Assembly: GCF_026965555.1 (NCBI RefSeq)
Contig: NZ_CP114040.1
Coordinates: forward strand, 12,478,001-12,542,000
DNA: 64,000 bases
Direction: 5' to 3'
DNA from: Nannocystis punicea
GTDB lineage: Bacteria; Myxococcota_A; Polyangia; Nannocystales; Nannocystaceae
Shown: positions 52,572-63,600 of the stretch, one piece after another
Numbering within the stretch: the first letter of the stretch is position 1
Layout: each line of letters opens with the position of its first letter
Notes under the pieces: generated by a model
Told to the model about the DNA's origin: nothing
Databases searched by the model: none
Seen by the model: the letters and a program-made list of their open reading frames with translations, nothing else
Made by a program: the position numbers and the translations under genes

Positions 52572-53513
52572 TCAGGAGTACTCGACGACTCGCTTCTTGC
52601 GCAGCTCGACGATCAGCTTGGTGAGGGCGAGGTCGTCCTGCGGGGACGAGTCGAGGATGAAGGACCAGGTCCTGCCCTCGGCGAGGTCTTGCACGACGTC
52701 GAGCTGTTCGGGCGGGAGGGTGTGCCAGCGGATCGGCGACGGCTGGACCAGCGACACCTCGGCGCCGTAGGTCGGCACGGGTGTCTTTTCGGCCAGGTGG
52801 AGGATCTCGTCCTGCTGGCGGGCCGACTCCATCAGGATGTGTTCGATCGCGCTCCTGATCTCCTGGGCCGGCGCTTGCTCGGGCGCGGCGTTCTCGAGCG
52901 CGAAGGTGCCGCGCTTCCACGCCAGCATGCGCATCAGCGCCTTCTCGGGCAGCAGCGCCGCGGCGCTCTTGTCGATCGTCGCCGAGAACGCGTAGCCGTC
53001 GCGGAGGTACACGCGGCCGGTCTGCACGGTGTCGAGGTTGCGGACGTTGAGCGTGCCGGTCTTGCGGCTCGCGGCCAGCCACTGCAGCACGTCGACCAGC
53101 GGGATCTCCTCGATGCTGCCCGTCATCGAGCGGTTGGAGAAGTCGACCGTCGTCGGCGTGCGGCGCTTCTTCTCGCCGGCGCGCGGGGCGGCGCCGACCT
53201 GGCTCGGCTTGGCGACCACCACGCTCATGAGGCTGCCGCCGATCGAGATGCGGTCGCCGGCGCGGAGGCAGTGGCGCTGGACGAGGCTGCCGTTGACGTG
53301 GACCCCGTTGCGCGAGCCGAGATCGCGGACCCACACGCGCTGCCGTTCGGCGAAGAAGCGGGCGTGCTTGCGGCTCACTGCGTCATCGGCGAGCACGAGG
53401 TCCGAATCGCTGCTGCGGCCGACGACGTAGTGGTCCTTGTCGGGGTCGAGGGGAAACTCTTCGCCCTTGTACTTGCCCGTCAGGAACTTGAGGACGTGAA
53501 TTTCCGCACTCAT
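52572..53513 (-). CDS. FHA domain protein with PATAN (DUF4388) domain
   Basis: I place the start at ATG 53513 (MSAEIHVLKFLTGKYKG). Residues ~20-95 form an FHA domain with the phosphothreonine pocket: VVGRSSDSDLVLADDAVSRKHA, VRDLGSRNGVHVNG. From ~125 a PATAN domain follows (SIEEIPLVDVLQWLAASRKTGTL then GRVYLRDGYAFSATI), then ~100 helical residues. FHA modules bind phosphothreonine left by Ser/Thr kinases such as the one at 46857. So it could be a receiver of that signal. The partner link is inference. Confidence 0.85.
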   Translation of the reverse strand: MSAEIHVLKFLTGKYKGEEFPLDPDKDHYVVGRSSDSDLVLADDAVSRKHARFFAERQRVWVRDLGSRNGVHVNGSLVQRHCLRAGDRISIGGSLMSVVVAKPSQVGAAPRAGEKKRRTPTTVDFSNRSMTGSIEEIPLVDVLQWLAASRKTGTLNVRNLDTVQTGRVYLRDGYAFSATIDKSAAALLPEKALMRMLAWKRGTFALENAAPEQAPAQEIRSAIEHILMESARQQDEILHLAEKTPVPTYGAEVSLVQPSPIRWHTLPPEQLDVVQDLAEGRTWSFILDSSPQDDLALTKLIVELRKKRVVEYS

Positions 53514-53778
53514 GAGCGCACCTCGAGCATAGGTTTGGAGCCACACCTACGTCAACGCTGTGCGGTGGCGGATGAGGGGAAGCAGGACGCGAGGTCGGGG
53601 GCGCGGGACCCGTGACGGCGCACACGGATGGCCGTTCGCGCGATCGTGCCACGCGGTCGTAACGCGCGCTGGGGGCGGAGATGGCGCCCCTTCGTGGCCC
53701 GGCCTGCCAATAAACGCTACGCTTTGGCGTCAACCTCAGCATCAACCTCAGCATCTTCGCCGAGGTGGAGTCACGGTC

Positions 53779-55416
53779 ATGAACAAGCGTCCCTGGATCG
53801 GCCCCGTGAGCGCACTGGCGCTCGTGCTTTCGTTCGCTGGTGGTTGCACGCGGAACGTCGGGGCCGGGGCGGTTCACCCGGACGAGATCCCGCGGACCGT
53901 GGCCGCAGCGCCGGCCGCCTACGAGACGGTGTACGTGCAGAGCGAGTCGTACGCCACGCCGACCGGGGCGCCGCAGGCCAACGGTTACGCGATTCCGGGC
54001 GAGGCCCCGGCCGATCCGACGGCGCAGACCGAGGCCAACATCGAGAATCCGCCGGGCCTGGTGGGCACCGAGACGTTGAGCGACGGGCAGCAGGTCAAGG
54101 TCGTGACGTACGTGCACACGTACCCCGAGGCGATCGAGACCTATCCGCGGGTGTGGTGGTCCGATCGTTGGTACTACAACATCAACGGCAACTTCGTCTA
54201 CTACAGCCCCTACTACAACAACTGGGTGTACTACTGGGGCCCGCCGTCGCCGCTGGTGTACGCGTGGAACTACTACTACCCGTGGGTCCCGTACTCCTAC
54301 GGCTGGGGCTTCTACGGCAACGGCTGGTACTGGGGCGGCGTGGGCTACTGGGGCTACCACGCGTGGGGCATGCCGCCGTCGTACTACTACAACTATTACC
54401 CGCAAGATCCGGGCTCGGTGCGGCACACGACCCCGAGCACCGGCGGGCCGACGGGCAGCACGCGGCACACGATGAACGCGTCGACGGGCGGGCCCACGGG
54501 GAACCAGGGCTTCGGCGACAAGCTCAGCCGGCCCAACGCCAACAACGGCGGCATGTCTCCGGGGACAGGTCGACCGACCGACCTGGCCGCGGGTCCGCAC
54601 GGCGGGGGCATGAGCGCGGGCGCCAGCGGGCCGCGCGGGTTGGCGGCGGCGCCCGAGGGCGGTCGCGGCGGCCTCGGCCCGGGCGGTCAGGCGGGCGGCC
54701 CGTCCAACCTGGCGGCCCCGAGCACGCGGCCGAGCCAGCTGCCCCAAGGGCCAGGTTCGTGGACGGCCGGCGGCACGCGCACGGTCACCGGTGCGAGCGC
54801 GAGCTACCCGAGCATGCCGGTGTCGGGCGGCGCGCGGCCGGGCGGCGAGAGCGGCGGGGGGCGCGGTTACATGGCCCCGGGGGCAGGTGGTCTGTCGGCC
54901 GGCGGCTCGAAGAGCGCGGGCGGCATGAGCGCGACGTATCGGCCGACCTACGCGCCTCCGGGCACGAGCGGTGGCGGTGAGCGCGGGACGATGGCGGCCG
55001 GGGCCGCGCGCCCGAGCAGCGCGGGGGGTTTCGCGTCGTCGCAGGCGACCTACGTGCCCGCGACCTCGGGCTCGCGCGGCGGGCCGCGCAGCGCGACCAG
55101 CTCGTTCGGCGACGGCGGTGGTTGGGGCGGCTCGCGCGGCTCGGGCCCGACCTTCAGCGGCGGGGGCTTCAGCGGCGGTGGCAGTCGGGGCGGCTTCAGC
55201 GGCGGCTCGAGCGGAGGCTTCAGCGGCGGGGGCGGCTTCGGCGGTAGTCGGGGCGGCTTCAGCAGCGGAGGCGGCGGAGGCTTCGGCGGCGGCGGAGGCG
55301 GTGGAGGCTTCGGCGGCGGAGGCGGGGGCTTCAGCGGCGGAGGCGGCGGCGGCGGCGGCGGAGGTGGTCGCGGTGGCGGCGGAGGCTTCGGCGGCGGCGG
55401 CGGTCGCGGCCGCTGA
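53779..55416 (+). CDS. Aromatic/glycine-rich lipoprotein
   Basis: The 545-residue product starts at ATG 53779 with a lipoprotein signal (lipobox FAGGC). Residues ~115-215 are extremely rich in Tyr and Trp (YYNINGNFVYYSPYYNNWVY, WGFYGNGWYWGGVGYWGY), and the last ~250 are Gly/Ser/Pro-rich, ending in long runs of Gly with Phe. Such low-complexity surface proteins may be adhesive or extracellular-matrix components. The coding sequence contains palindrome-like CATGTCTCCGGGGACAG (54553-54569) in frame. Function unknown. Confidence 0.65.
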   Translation: MNKRPWIGPVSALALVLSFAGGCTRNVGAGAVHPDEIPRTVAAAPAAYETVYVQSESYATPTGAPQANGYAIPGEAPADPTAQTEANIENPPGLVGTETLSDGQQVKVVTYVHTYPEAIETYPRVWWSDRWYYNINGNFVYYSPYYNNWVYYWGPPSPLVYAWNYYYPWVPYSYGWGFYGNGWYWGGVGYWGYHAWGMPPSYYYNYYPQDPGSVRHTTPSTGGPTGSTRHTMNASTGGPTGNQGFGDKLSRPNANNGGMSPGTGRPTDLAAGPHGGGMSAGASGPRGLAAAPEGGRGGLGPGGQAGGPSNLAAPSTRPSQLPQGPGSWTAGGTRTVTGASASYPSMPVSGGARPGGESGGGRGYMAPGAGGLSAGGSKSAGGMSATYRPTYAPPGTSGGGERGTMAAGAARPSSAGGFASSQATYVPATSGSRGGPRSATSSFGDGGGWGGSRGSGPTFSGGGFSGGGSRGGFSGGSSGGFSGGGGFGGSRGGFSSGGGGGFGGGGGGGGFGGGGGGFSGGGGGGGGGGGRGGGGGFGGGGGRGR

Positions 55417-55987
55417 ACCACGAGCTTCGAGCTTCACGAGGGCGCGCACGACACTCGTCGTTCGCGCCCTCGCTGCTGTGGCTGAGCCGGTTGCTCGCTC
55501 GCGGGACACGTCTCGTCGTTCGCGCGTGTGACATGTCCCGAAGGACAGGAGATATCGAGAGGGCCGGGCCAGCGGACTCAAGCGGTCAAACCCGCTGCGC
55601 GCGGTGGGCAGGTCGCGACCAGGCAGAAGCACCGGCTTCGACGGTCGAACTGAGAGGTCGTCGGCCCGAAAGGACATGAGATGTCGAAGTGAGCGGGACC
55701 AGCGAACTCAAGCGGTCATCTCACCTCGGTGTGTCTCGGCACACTGCGTGCAGGGTCTCGCCGAGCGGGAGCACCGGCTTCGACGGTCGAAGTGAGAGGT
55801 CGTCGGCGATGAGCCACCGCCTCCTCGCGAACTCCCGTACGCTCGGTCGCGTCGGGCTCTCGAGAGTCCCGTCGAGCGTCGGGGGCTGCGGCCTCGGGTG
55901 TTCCCGGCCCCCACGCTCGGCTCGATAGAAATGTCCCAAAAGACAGGCTGGCTTGAGCTCGCGGGAGAGCTCCGCTAAGACGTCCGC
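55417..55987. repeat. Two ~130-143 bp repeats and palindromes, no gene
   Basis: CACCGGCTTCGACGGTCGAA starts at 55630 and 55773, and ACTCAAGCGGTCA occurs near 55577 and 55707. Palindromes ATGTCCCGAAGGACAG (55533-55548) and ATGTCCCAAAAGACAG (55931-55946) are here too. I see no gene in this stretch. Confidence 0.7.
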
Positions 55988-56725
55988 GTGCTGACCATCG
56001 AGCCCGTTCCATGCCTGCGCGACAACTACGCGTACCTCTTGCGCGATGCCGCGGGGGACGTCTGGCTCGTCGATCCGTCGGAGCCGGGGCCGCCCGCGCA
56101 GGCGATCGCCGCGGCGGGCGGGCGGCTGCGGGGGATCCTCGCCACCCATCACCACCACGATCACGTCGGCGGCATCGACGAACTGGTGGGGGACCAGGAC
56201 GTGTGGGTCGCCGGGCATGCCAGCGATCGGGGACGGATCCCCAAGCAGAGCGTGTTCGTCGACGCGAGCACCGACGCGTGGCAAGACACCGGCCTCGTGC
56301 TCGCCGGGCGTCGCTTGCTCGGGCTGCACATCCCGGGGCACACGCGCGGCGCGATCGCCTGGCGGCTGGTCGGCGCCGAGGGCGAGCCCGACGACGTCTT
56401 TACCGGGGACACCCTGTTCGCGGCCGGCTGTGGTCGCCTGTTCGAAGGGACACCTGCGCAGATGCACGCGAGCCTGCAGCAGCTCACCGCGCTGACGGCG
56501 TCGACGCGGCTGTGGTTCGGGCACGAGTACACCGCGGCCAACCTGCGCTTCGCGGCCGCGGTCGAGCCCGACAACTCTGCGATCGCCGAGCGAGCCGCGG
56601 CGTTGCCGAGCTGCACCACGCCGACCACGGTCGCGGACGAGCGGGCCACCAACCCGTTCGTCCGCGCGAGCACGGTCGAGGAGCTGGCGGCGCGACGGCG
56701 TGCGAAGGACGAGTTCCGCGGCTGA
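55988..56725 (+). CDS. gloB: Hydroxyacylglutathione hydrolase (glyoxalase II)
   Basis: Glyoxalase II hydrolyses S-lactoylglutathione to lactate. The 245-residue product starts from GTG 55988 (MLTIEPVPCLRDNYAYLL). It has the metallo-beta-lactamase metal motif THHHHDHVGG, the second-site His in HIPGHTRGAI, the Asp in FTGDTLFAAGCGRLFEG and FGHEYTAANL. Length and the C-terminal substrate domain are normal. The gap beyond its stop is a repeat array ending at the SRP RNA. Confidence 0.93.
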   Translation: MLTIEPVPCLRDNYAYLLRDAAGDVWLVDPSEPGPPAQAIAAAGGRLRGILATHHHHDHVGGIDELVGDQDVWVAGHASDRGRIPKQSVFVDASTDAWQDTGLVLAGRRLLGLHIPGHTRGAIAWRLVGAEGEPDDVFTGDTLFAAGCGRLFEGTPAQMHASLQQLTALTASTRLWFGHEYTAANLRFAAAVEPDNSAIAERAAALPSCTTPTTVADERATNPFVRASTVEELAARRRAKDEFRG

Positions 56726-57270
56726 GACTGCCTGCACTCCTCGCGGGCTCGGCTCCTGCGAAAGGCAGAGACGTCGAGCAGCGAGCTCATCGCGGCGCAT
56801 CGCTCCTCGAGCCGGCCCTTCACAGTGCGTCCGTTCGAGTGGGTTCGGAGGTCGAGCAGCGAGCTCATCGCGGTGCATCGCTCCTCGTGACGGCCGAGGC
56901 TCGAGCCGGCCAGCACAGTGCTGCCGCTCGAGCGGGTTCGGGAGGTCGAGCAGCGAGCTCATCGCGGTGCATCACTCCTCGTGACGGCCGGGGCTCGAGC
57001 CGGTCTTCGCGGTGCTTCCGCGCGAGCGGGTTCGGAGGTCGGGCAGCGAGCTCATCGGGGCGCTCGGCAGAAGGCCGAGCCGGCCAGCGGACTTCGCTGC
57101 CCGGGTCTCCGGATCGACACGGGCTGATCGCCAAGAAGGCTCGTCGCGGGCAGCGAGCTCGTCGTGGCGCTCGGCGCTTGGAACCGCGGAGGTTCGCAGG
57201 TGGGCGCTCGACCTGGAGCGCACGCACCGAGCAGGCCGCGGGCTCACGCGATCGCAGCGTGCAGAACCAA
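56726..57270 (+). repeat. Tandem repeats (~78-94 bp) between gloB and the SRP RNA gene
   Basis: GTCGAGCAGCGAGCTCATCG begins at 56773, 56851 and 56945 and, as GTCGGGCAGCG, at 57038; a weaker copy lies near 57145. Periods are 78, 94 and 93 bp. The units include GCATCGCTCCTCGTGACGGC and GAGCGGGTTCGG. No gene is supported. Like others here the array fills a gap between converging transcripts. Confidence 0.8.
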
Positions 57271-57277
57271 TAAAAGC

Positions 57278-57356
<79 letters not shown>

Positions 57357-57382
57357 ATAAGTGCCGGTTGTTGAGGCCGGTG

Positions 57383-57467
57383 CGGAGAGGGTGGGATTCG
57401 AACCCACGGTGGGTTGCCCCACACAAGATTTCCAATCTTGCACCTTAGACCACTCGGACACCTCTCC
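57383..57467 (-). tRNA. tRNA-Ser (GGA)
   Basis: The complement gives acceptor GGAGAGG/CCTCTCC with G73, anticodon loop TTGGAAA (anticodon GGA, reading UCC/UCU), a long variable arm and the T-loop GTGGGTTCGAATCCCAC. 85 nt without CCA, which is not encoded. Confidence 0.97.
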
Positions 57468-57517
57468 GGGTGTTCTGGTTTGCTGTGCTGTGGGGCGTGT
57501 TCTCGGGGATAAACTTG

Positions 57518-57602
57518 CGGAGAGGGTGGGATTCGAACCCACGGTGACTTTCGCCACACCAGATTTCGAGTCTGGCACCTTCGACCACTCGGACACCTCT
57601 CC
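57518..57602 (-). tRNA. tRNA-Ser (CGA)
   Basis: Same acceptor and T arm as the neighbouring serine tRNA. The anticodon loop is CTCGAAA (anticodon CGA, reading UCG), with a different long variable arm. 85 nt, CCA not encoded. The two genes are 50 bp apart and probably co-transcribed with ffs. Confidence 0.97.
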
Positions 57603-57763
57603 AGGTGGCGGGGCGCGGACATTACCAGAAATTTTAAAAGGGTCCAGCCCTCGGAGCGTCTGGCGGGCGGCTGGAGAGGGCCGTGGGCGACGCGGGGCGT
57701 GAGGAACGGCGCACATTGGGGGGGCGGCGCCCGGGCGAGGAGCACGCACACTCCAGACCGGCC

Positions 57764-59016
<1,253 letters not shown>

Positions 59017-59017
<1 letters not shown>

Positions 59018-59805
59018 ACGGCCTCCTCGTCTCCGGCCTCGTGCGCGCGGCGGCGGCGGCCGAACAGTGGGGCGAGCCGAAGCTGCGCGCGCGTTGCCTC
59101 GACCTGGCCACCGCGGCCGCGCGCCGGCTGCTCGACGCCCACGTCAACGCCCACGGCGAGGTCATGCGCGTCGACTTCGACGGCGTGGTGCACACGCGCG
59201 GCTACCTCGAGGACCTCTCGTTCCTGGCCCGCGCCTGCCTCGACCTCCACGAGGCCACGCTCGACCTCGCCTGGCAGGAGGCCGCGGCGAAGCTCGCTCG
59301 CTACGCGCTGGCGCACCACGCGGTGTCCGGGGGCATCGGCTTCTACGTCACCGCCGACGACGCCGAGCGGCTGATCGAGCGCACCGAGTCGCAGCACGAC
59401 TCGGCGATCCCGAGCGGCCTCGGGCCGATGGTCGAGGTGCTGCTGCGCCTCGACCTCGCGGGCGTGGCCCCGGCGGGGGCGCGCGCGGCCGCGGAGGCGT
59501 GCCTGCAACGGCAGGGTGCGGCGATCCGCCAGCCCTTCGCGTTCGCCAGCCTGATCGCCGCCGCGCAGTTCGCGGCCTCCGAGGCGGTCCACGTCACCCT
59601 GCGCGGCGCCTCGCCCGAGGCCGTCGGCGAGCTCGCGCGCACCGTCGCCGCCGCGCGGCCGGGCATGCGCGCGCGCCTGGCCGTCAGCTTCGAGGCCGCC
59701 GAGGGCCCGCCGGCGGCGCTGGTCTGCCGGGCCCAGGTCTGCAGCGCCCCGATCCACGCCCCCGACGCGCTGCGGGCGGCGCTGCTCGGCGAGGCTTCGC
59801 GGTAG
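59017..59805 (+). pseudogene. DUF255 protein, C-terminal part in the shifted frame
   Basis: The frame continues NGLLVSGLVRAAAAAEQW, then GYLEDLSFLARACLDLHEAT and DSAIPSGLGPMVEVLLRL, the second half of the alpha/alpha toroid of the same family. The two pieces together make ~680 residues, the normal full length. It has no credible start of its own. Confidence 0.85.
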
Positions 59806-59823
59806 ACTCGGGCTGCGCGACCT

Positions 59824-60105
59824 ATGCCCTACGTCGAGTACGCCTGCGAAGGCCGCCTGCTGTTCCGCACCGAGACCACCGAGGACGTGCAGTTCGTCCC
59901 GCGGATCCACGAGGTCGTCGTCATCGACGACGTGCCGTACCAGGTCGTCGACGTCGAGTACTGGGCCCGCCGGCTCGGCTCGACCGATCGCCGCCTGGTC
60001 TGCCCCACCGTCTACGTGGTGCCGATCGCCGGCGTCGAGTGGGAGCAGCGGCTCGAGCGCCGGGTGCCGCGCAGCAAAGAGGGCAAGCCGCCCACGCGCT
60101 ACTGA
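59824..60105 (+). CDS. Small beta-rich protein of unknown function
   Basis: The 93 residues (MPYVEYACEGRLLFRTETTE, then VPRIHEVVVIDDVPYQVVDVEYWARRL) look like a compact beta sheet. It starts 18 bp after the DUF255 gene, so the two may be co-transcribed. A basic C-terminus follows. No family recognised. Confidence 0.6.
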   Translation: MPYVEYACEGRLLFRTETTEDVQFVPRIHEVVVIDDVPYQVVDVEYWARRLGSTDRRLVCPTVYVVPIAGVEWEQRLERRVPRSKEGKPPTRY

Positions 60106-60190
60106 CTTTCGGGGCAGGTCCCCGGGGACATGGTCGCTCGAGCATGCCCCTCGGAGCATGTTTTCGGGGACATGACCCGAGAGAGGGAGC

Positions 60191-60262
60191 GAAGAACGAT
60201 TCGAGCCCTCGGTGCCCTTGCGGGCGAGGCGGATTCGAGGCCCTTGCCTCGGCCGCTCCTCG
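60191..60262 (-). pseudogene. tRNA-Ser pseudogene copy (degraded)
   Basis: The minus strand keeps GAGCGGCCGAG, CCGCAAGGGCACCGAGGG and CTCGAATCG from the serine tRNA, but the anticodon arm and part of the D arm are gone and the acceptor 3' strand has decayed. Confidence 0.75.
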
Positions 60263-60345
60263 GTCCCCAGGGACATGGCCGTTCGAGCATGCCTCTTGGA
60301 GCATGCTCTCGGGTACATGTCCCGGGGGACGGAGAGCGAAGTTGG

Positions 60346-60421
60346 CGGAGGAGGAGGGATTCGAACCCTCGGTGCCCTTGCGGGCGAGGCGGATCGAGGC
60401 CCTTGCCTCGGCCGCTCCTCA
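60346..60421 (-). pseudogene. tRNA-Ser pseudogene copy (3' half intact)
   Basis: The 3' half (CCGCAAGGGCACCGAGGG, then TTCGAATCCCTCCTCCTCC) is identical to the functional gene at 60505. The 5' half reads GAGGAGCGGCCGAGGCAAGG and lacks the anticodon stem-loop, so it cannot function. Confidence 0.85.
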
Positions 60422-60504
60422 ATCCCCAGGGACATGGCCGTTCGAGCATGCCCCTTGGAGCATGCTCTCGGGTACATGTCCCGGGGGACGGAGAGCGAAG
60501 TTGG

Positions 60505-60591
60505 CGGAGGAGGAGGGATTCGAACCCTCGGTGCCCTTGCGGACACGGCGGATTTCAAGTCCGCTGCCTTAGACCGCTCGGCCACTCCTCC
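60505..60591 (-). tRNA. tRNA-Ser (UGA)
   Basis: Acceptor GGAGGAG/CTCCTCC with G73, anticodon loop CTTGAAA (anticodon UGA, reading UCA), a long variable arm (CGTGTCCGCAAGGGCACC) and T-loop GAGGGTTCGAATCCCTC. 87 nt, CCA not encoded. Confidence 0.97.
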
Positions 60592-60637
60592 GGCGGGGCC
60601 GCGAGTATCGACAAGCCGGGCCCGCGCGTAAAGGGGC

Positions 60638-63600
60638 TCACGGCGGCCGGGTCAGGCGGGCCAGCGCGCGCTCCGCCTCGCGCCGGCTGGGCGCGCTCGC
60701 GGGCGCCAGGCGCAGGAATTCCTCGTACGCGGTGCGGCTGGTGGCGACGTCGCCATGGGCCTCGGCGGCGCGCGCAAGCCACAGGTGCGCGTCGGGCAGC
60801 CAGGCGGTCCCGGGTGCGGCGCCGCGGACCGCCCGGCCGAGGCTGATGGCGGCCTCGGCGTCGAGCTGCAGGTCGTGTTCGCAGCGACCGAGCCAGTAGT
60901 GCGCCTCGGTGAGGCCGGGCGCGAGCGCCACGGCGCGCTGGAGCTGGCGGCGGGCCTCCTCGAAGTTGCCGCGCTCGTACTGCGCCTGGCCGAGGGCCAC
61001 GAACGCGGCCGGAAACGCCTCCGTCGCCCGCGTTACCGCGCTGAGCTCGGTCACGGCCTCCTGGGCGCGACCGAGCTGCAGCAGCGCGTGGCCGTACAGG
61101 TAGCCGGCCTCGTGGAGCGTCGGCGCGAGCAGGTGCGCGCGGCGATAGTTGGCGAGGGCGTCCTGGAGGCGACCGCTGCGCTCGGCGATCTTGCCGGCCG
61201 CGAGCTCGACGTCGGGGTTGGCCTGGCTGGGCCGGCTGAGCCGCAGCTCGGCCTGCGCCAGCGCCGGCTCGCCGCGCGCCAGCAGCACCTTCGCCTTCAG
61301 CAGGTGGCCCTCCCACGAGTCCGGCGAGCGCAGCAAGATCTGGTCGGTCAGCGACTCCGCCGCCTCGACCGCGTCCTGAGCCAGGCGCAGGCGCGCGATC
61401 GCCAGCACCACCTCGTCCGGCGCCCGCACGTCGCTCAGGTGCGGCTGCACCATCGCCTCGAGCGCCCGCAACTCACCTGACCGAATGTACAGGCGGCTCA
61501 GCGGCCCGATCAGCCCGGCGAACCCGCCCGTGCGCTCGTACACCGCCAGCAGGTCGACGCGCCCGGCGTCCGACCGCGGCGTGTCGAGCACCAGCCCCCC
61601 GCGCCGCATCTGGGCCGCGTTGTCGTCGGGGTCCTGCGCGAGCGCGCTGTCGAGCGTCGCCACCGCCGCCTCGCGTCGGTTGAGCTCGACCAGCACGTTG
61701 GCGCGCGCCAGCGCCAGCGCCCGCAGGTCCGCCCGCGCGCTCTCGGTCGGATCGCGGCTGCGCTTGGCGTACAGGCGGTCGAGCAGCGCCAGCGTGTCCT
61801 CGTCGCGCGGCCGCAGGCGCGCGTACTCGACGGCGGCCCGCACGTGCGGCGGCTCGGCATTGGCGGCGTCGTGGAAGTGCCCCGCCGCGTCGCCGAGCTC
61901 GCCCGTGAGCAGGGCCAGGCGACCGCGCAGGAACATCGACTCGATCAGCGTCGGTGTCTCCGCCGCCAGCTTCTCGATCGCCCGCAACGCCGCGCTCTCG
62001 TTGCTCGCCCGCAGCGCCAGCTCGGCCTGGAGGACCTGCGCCTCGAGGTCGTCCGGCGCGTCGCGCAGCCGCGCAGTCAGACCTTGCTGCGCGCGCGCCA
62101 GCTCGTCCGCCTCGATCAGCACCCGCAGCGACGCGTGCACCACCTCCGGATCGCGCGGCGCCAGCTTGATCGCCTCGTCGGCCCAGTACACGCTGCGCGA
62201 CACCTCGACCGACGCCGCCGCGACCCGGGCGTGGCGCACCAGCACGCGCGCCTGATGCATGTCGCTCACCCCCGGCTCGCGCACCAGCGCCTCGAGCCGA
62301 TCGCGCGCCTCCGCCAGCCGCCCGCGGGAGATCAGCGCGTCGACCAGCAACAGCTGCAGCGTCGGCCGCTGCGGCTGCCGGTCGGCCGCGTCGCGCAGCG
62401 GGTCGAGCGTCGCCCGCCGATCTTTCGCCAGCTCGGCCGCGAACGCCAGCCATCGGGCCGCCTGATCGCCTGGCCGTAAGGACATGGCCTCCGAGGCATA
62501 GTCCGCCGCGGCCGCGTGGTTGCCGGCGGCCAGCGCGAGCAGCCCGCGGTAGAGCGTCACGCCCGGCTCCGCGCCCACCGCCAGCAGCCCCTGGGCCGTC
62601 GCCGGTTCGCCGTCGGCGATCGCCGCGAGGCCGCGGATCCGCTCGGCACGGAAGTTCTCGCGCTGGACAGTCGCCGCCAGCCACGTCTTCGCCTGCGACT
62701 CGCGCACCGGATCGGGCCCGTAGCGCAGGTGGATCCGCAGCGCCGCCTCGGCGCGCCCGAGCGGGTCCTCGGTCTGCTCCGCGACGGCCATCGCCGCGAG
62801 GTAGCCGTCCATCGTGTCGTCGTCGAACAGCGCCGCCAGCCGTTCGTCGCGCTCGCGGATCGCCGCCGGATCGGACAGCACCTTGGCCGCGTACGAGCCG
62901 GCCACCAGCGAGGCCTCCTCCCCGCGGGCGTAGTGGAACCAGAAGCTGGCCACCAGCGCGGCGAACAGCCCGACCAGGCCCGCGTAGGCCAGCGCGCCCG
63001 GCTCCGGCGTCGTCGGCGTCAGCACCACGGTCGGGCGCCGCGACTGCAGCTGCGGCCGCGGCGGGGGCAGCGGCGCGTCGGGTTGCGTCGGCAGCTCGCG
63101 CGTCTCGGCCTTGATGTCCGCGAGGTCGACGTCGACGTCGTCGGACCGCGACACCGCGCGCGCGGTGACCATCGACATCTCGCTGAGGTGCGGCAGGTCG
63201 AGCTCGGCGCTGTTCTCGAGGTCGCGGCTGTCGAGCACCGCGGGCACTGCGATCCGCGTCGCGGTCGCGATCTTCGGCAGCGTGAACGGCCGCGTCGTCG
63301 ACACCGGCGCCGGCAGGTCGTCCTCGCCGCTGCCGGCCTCGGGCGCCGGCTGCGACGGCGGCCGCGACGTCGGCGATCTCGGGGCGTCGGTGCGCTCGCT
63401 CGCCGGGCGGTCTCCGACCAGCGTCGGCGGCACGAAGAACCCCTCGAGCGTCGCGTTGGCCGGCGTCTTGCGGATGCTCCCGATCGGCGTGCCGGGCAGC
63501 GGCAGCGACGTCAGCCGCGGCAGGATCACCCGGCCTCTCTCTTCGGGCGGCGCCTGCGTCGGCGTCCCGCAATTGGGGCAGCGCTCGAACGTCATGCCCG

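Larger units (their letters stand above)
60190..60504 (+). repeat. 160 bp tandem repeats built on a serine tRNA
   Basis: CCCTCGGTGCCCTTGCGG recurs with GGTGCCC at 60211, 60371 and 60530; the period is 159-160 bp. Each unit has a tRNA-like part followed by CCCCAGGGACATGGCCGTTC, GAGCATGC and GGTACATGTCCCGGGGGAC palindromes. The last unit is the real tRNA-Ser(UGA). Confidence 0.9.
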
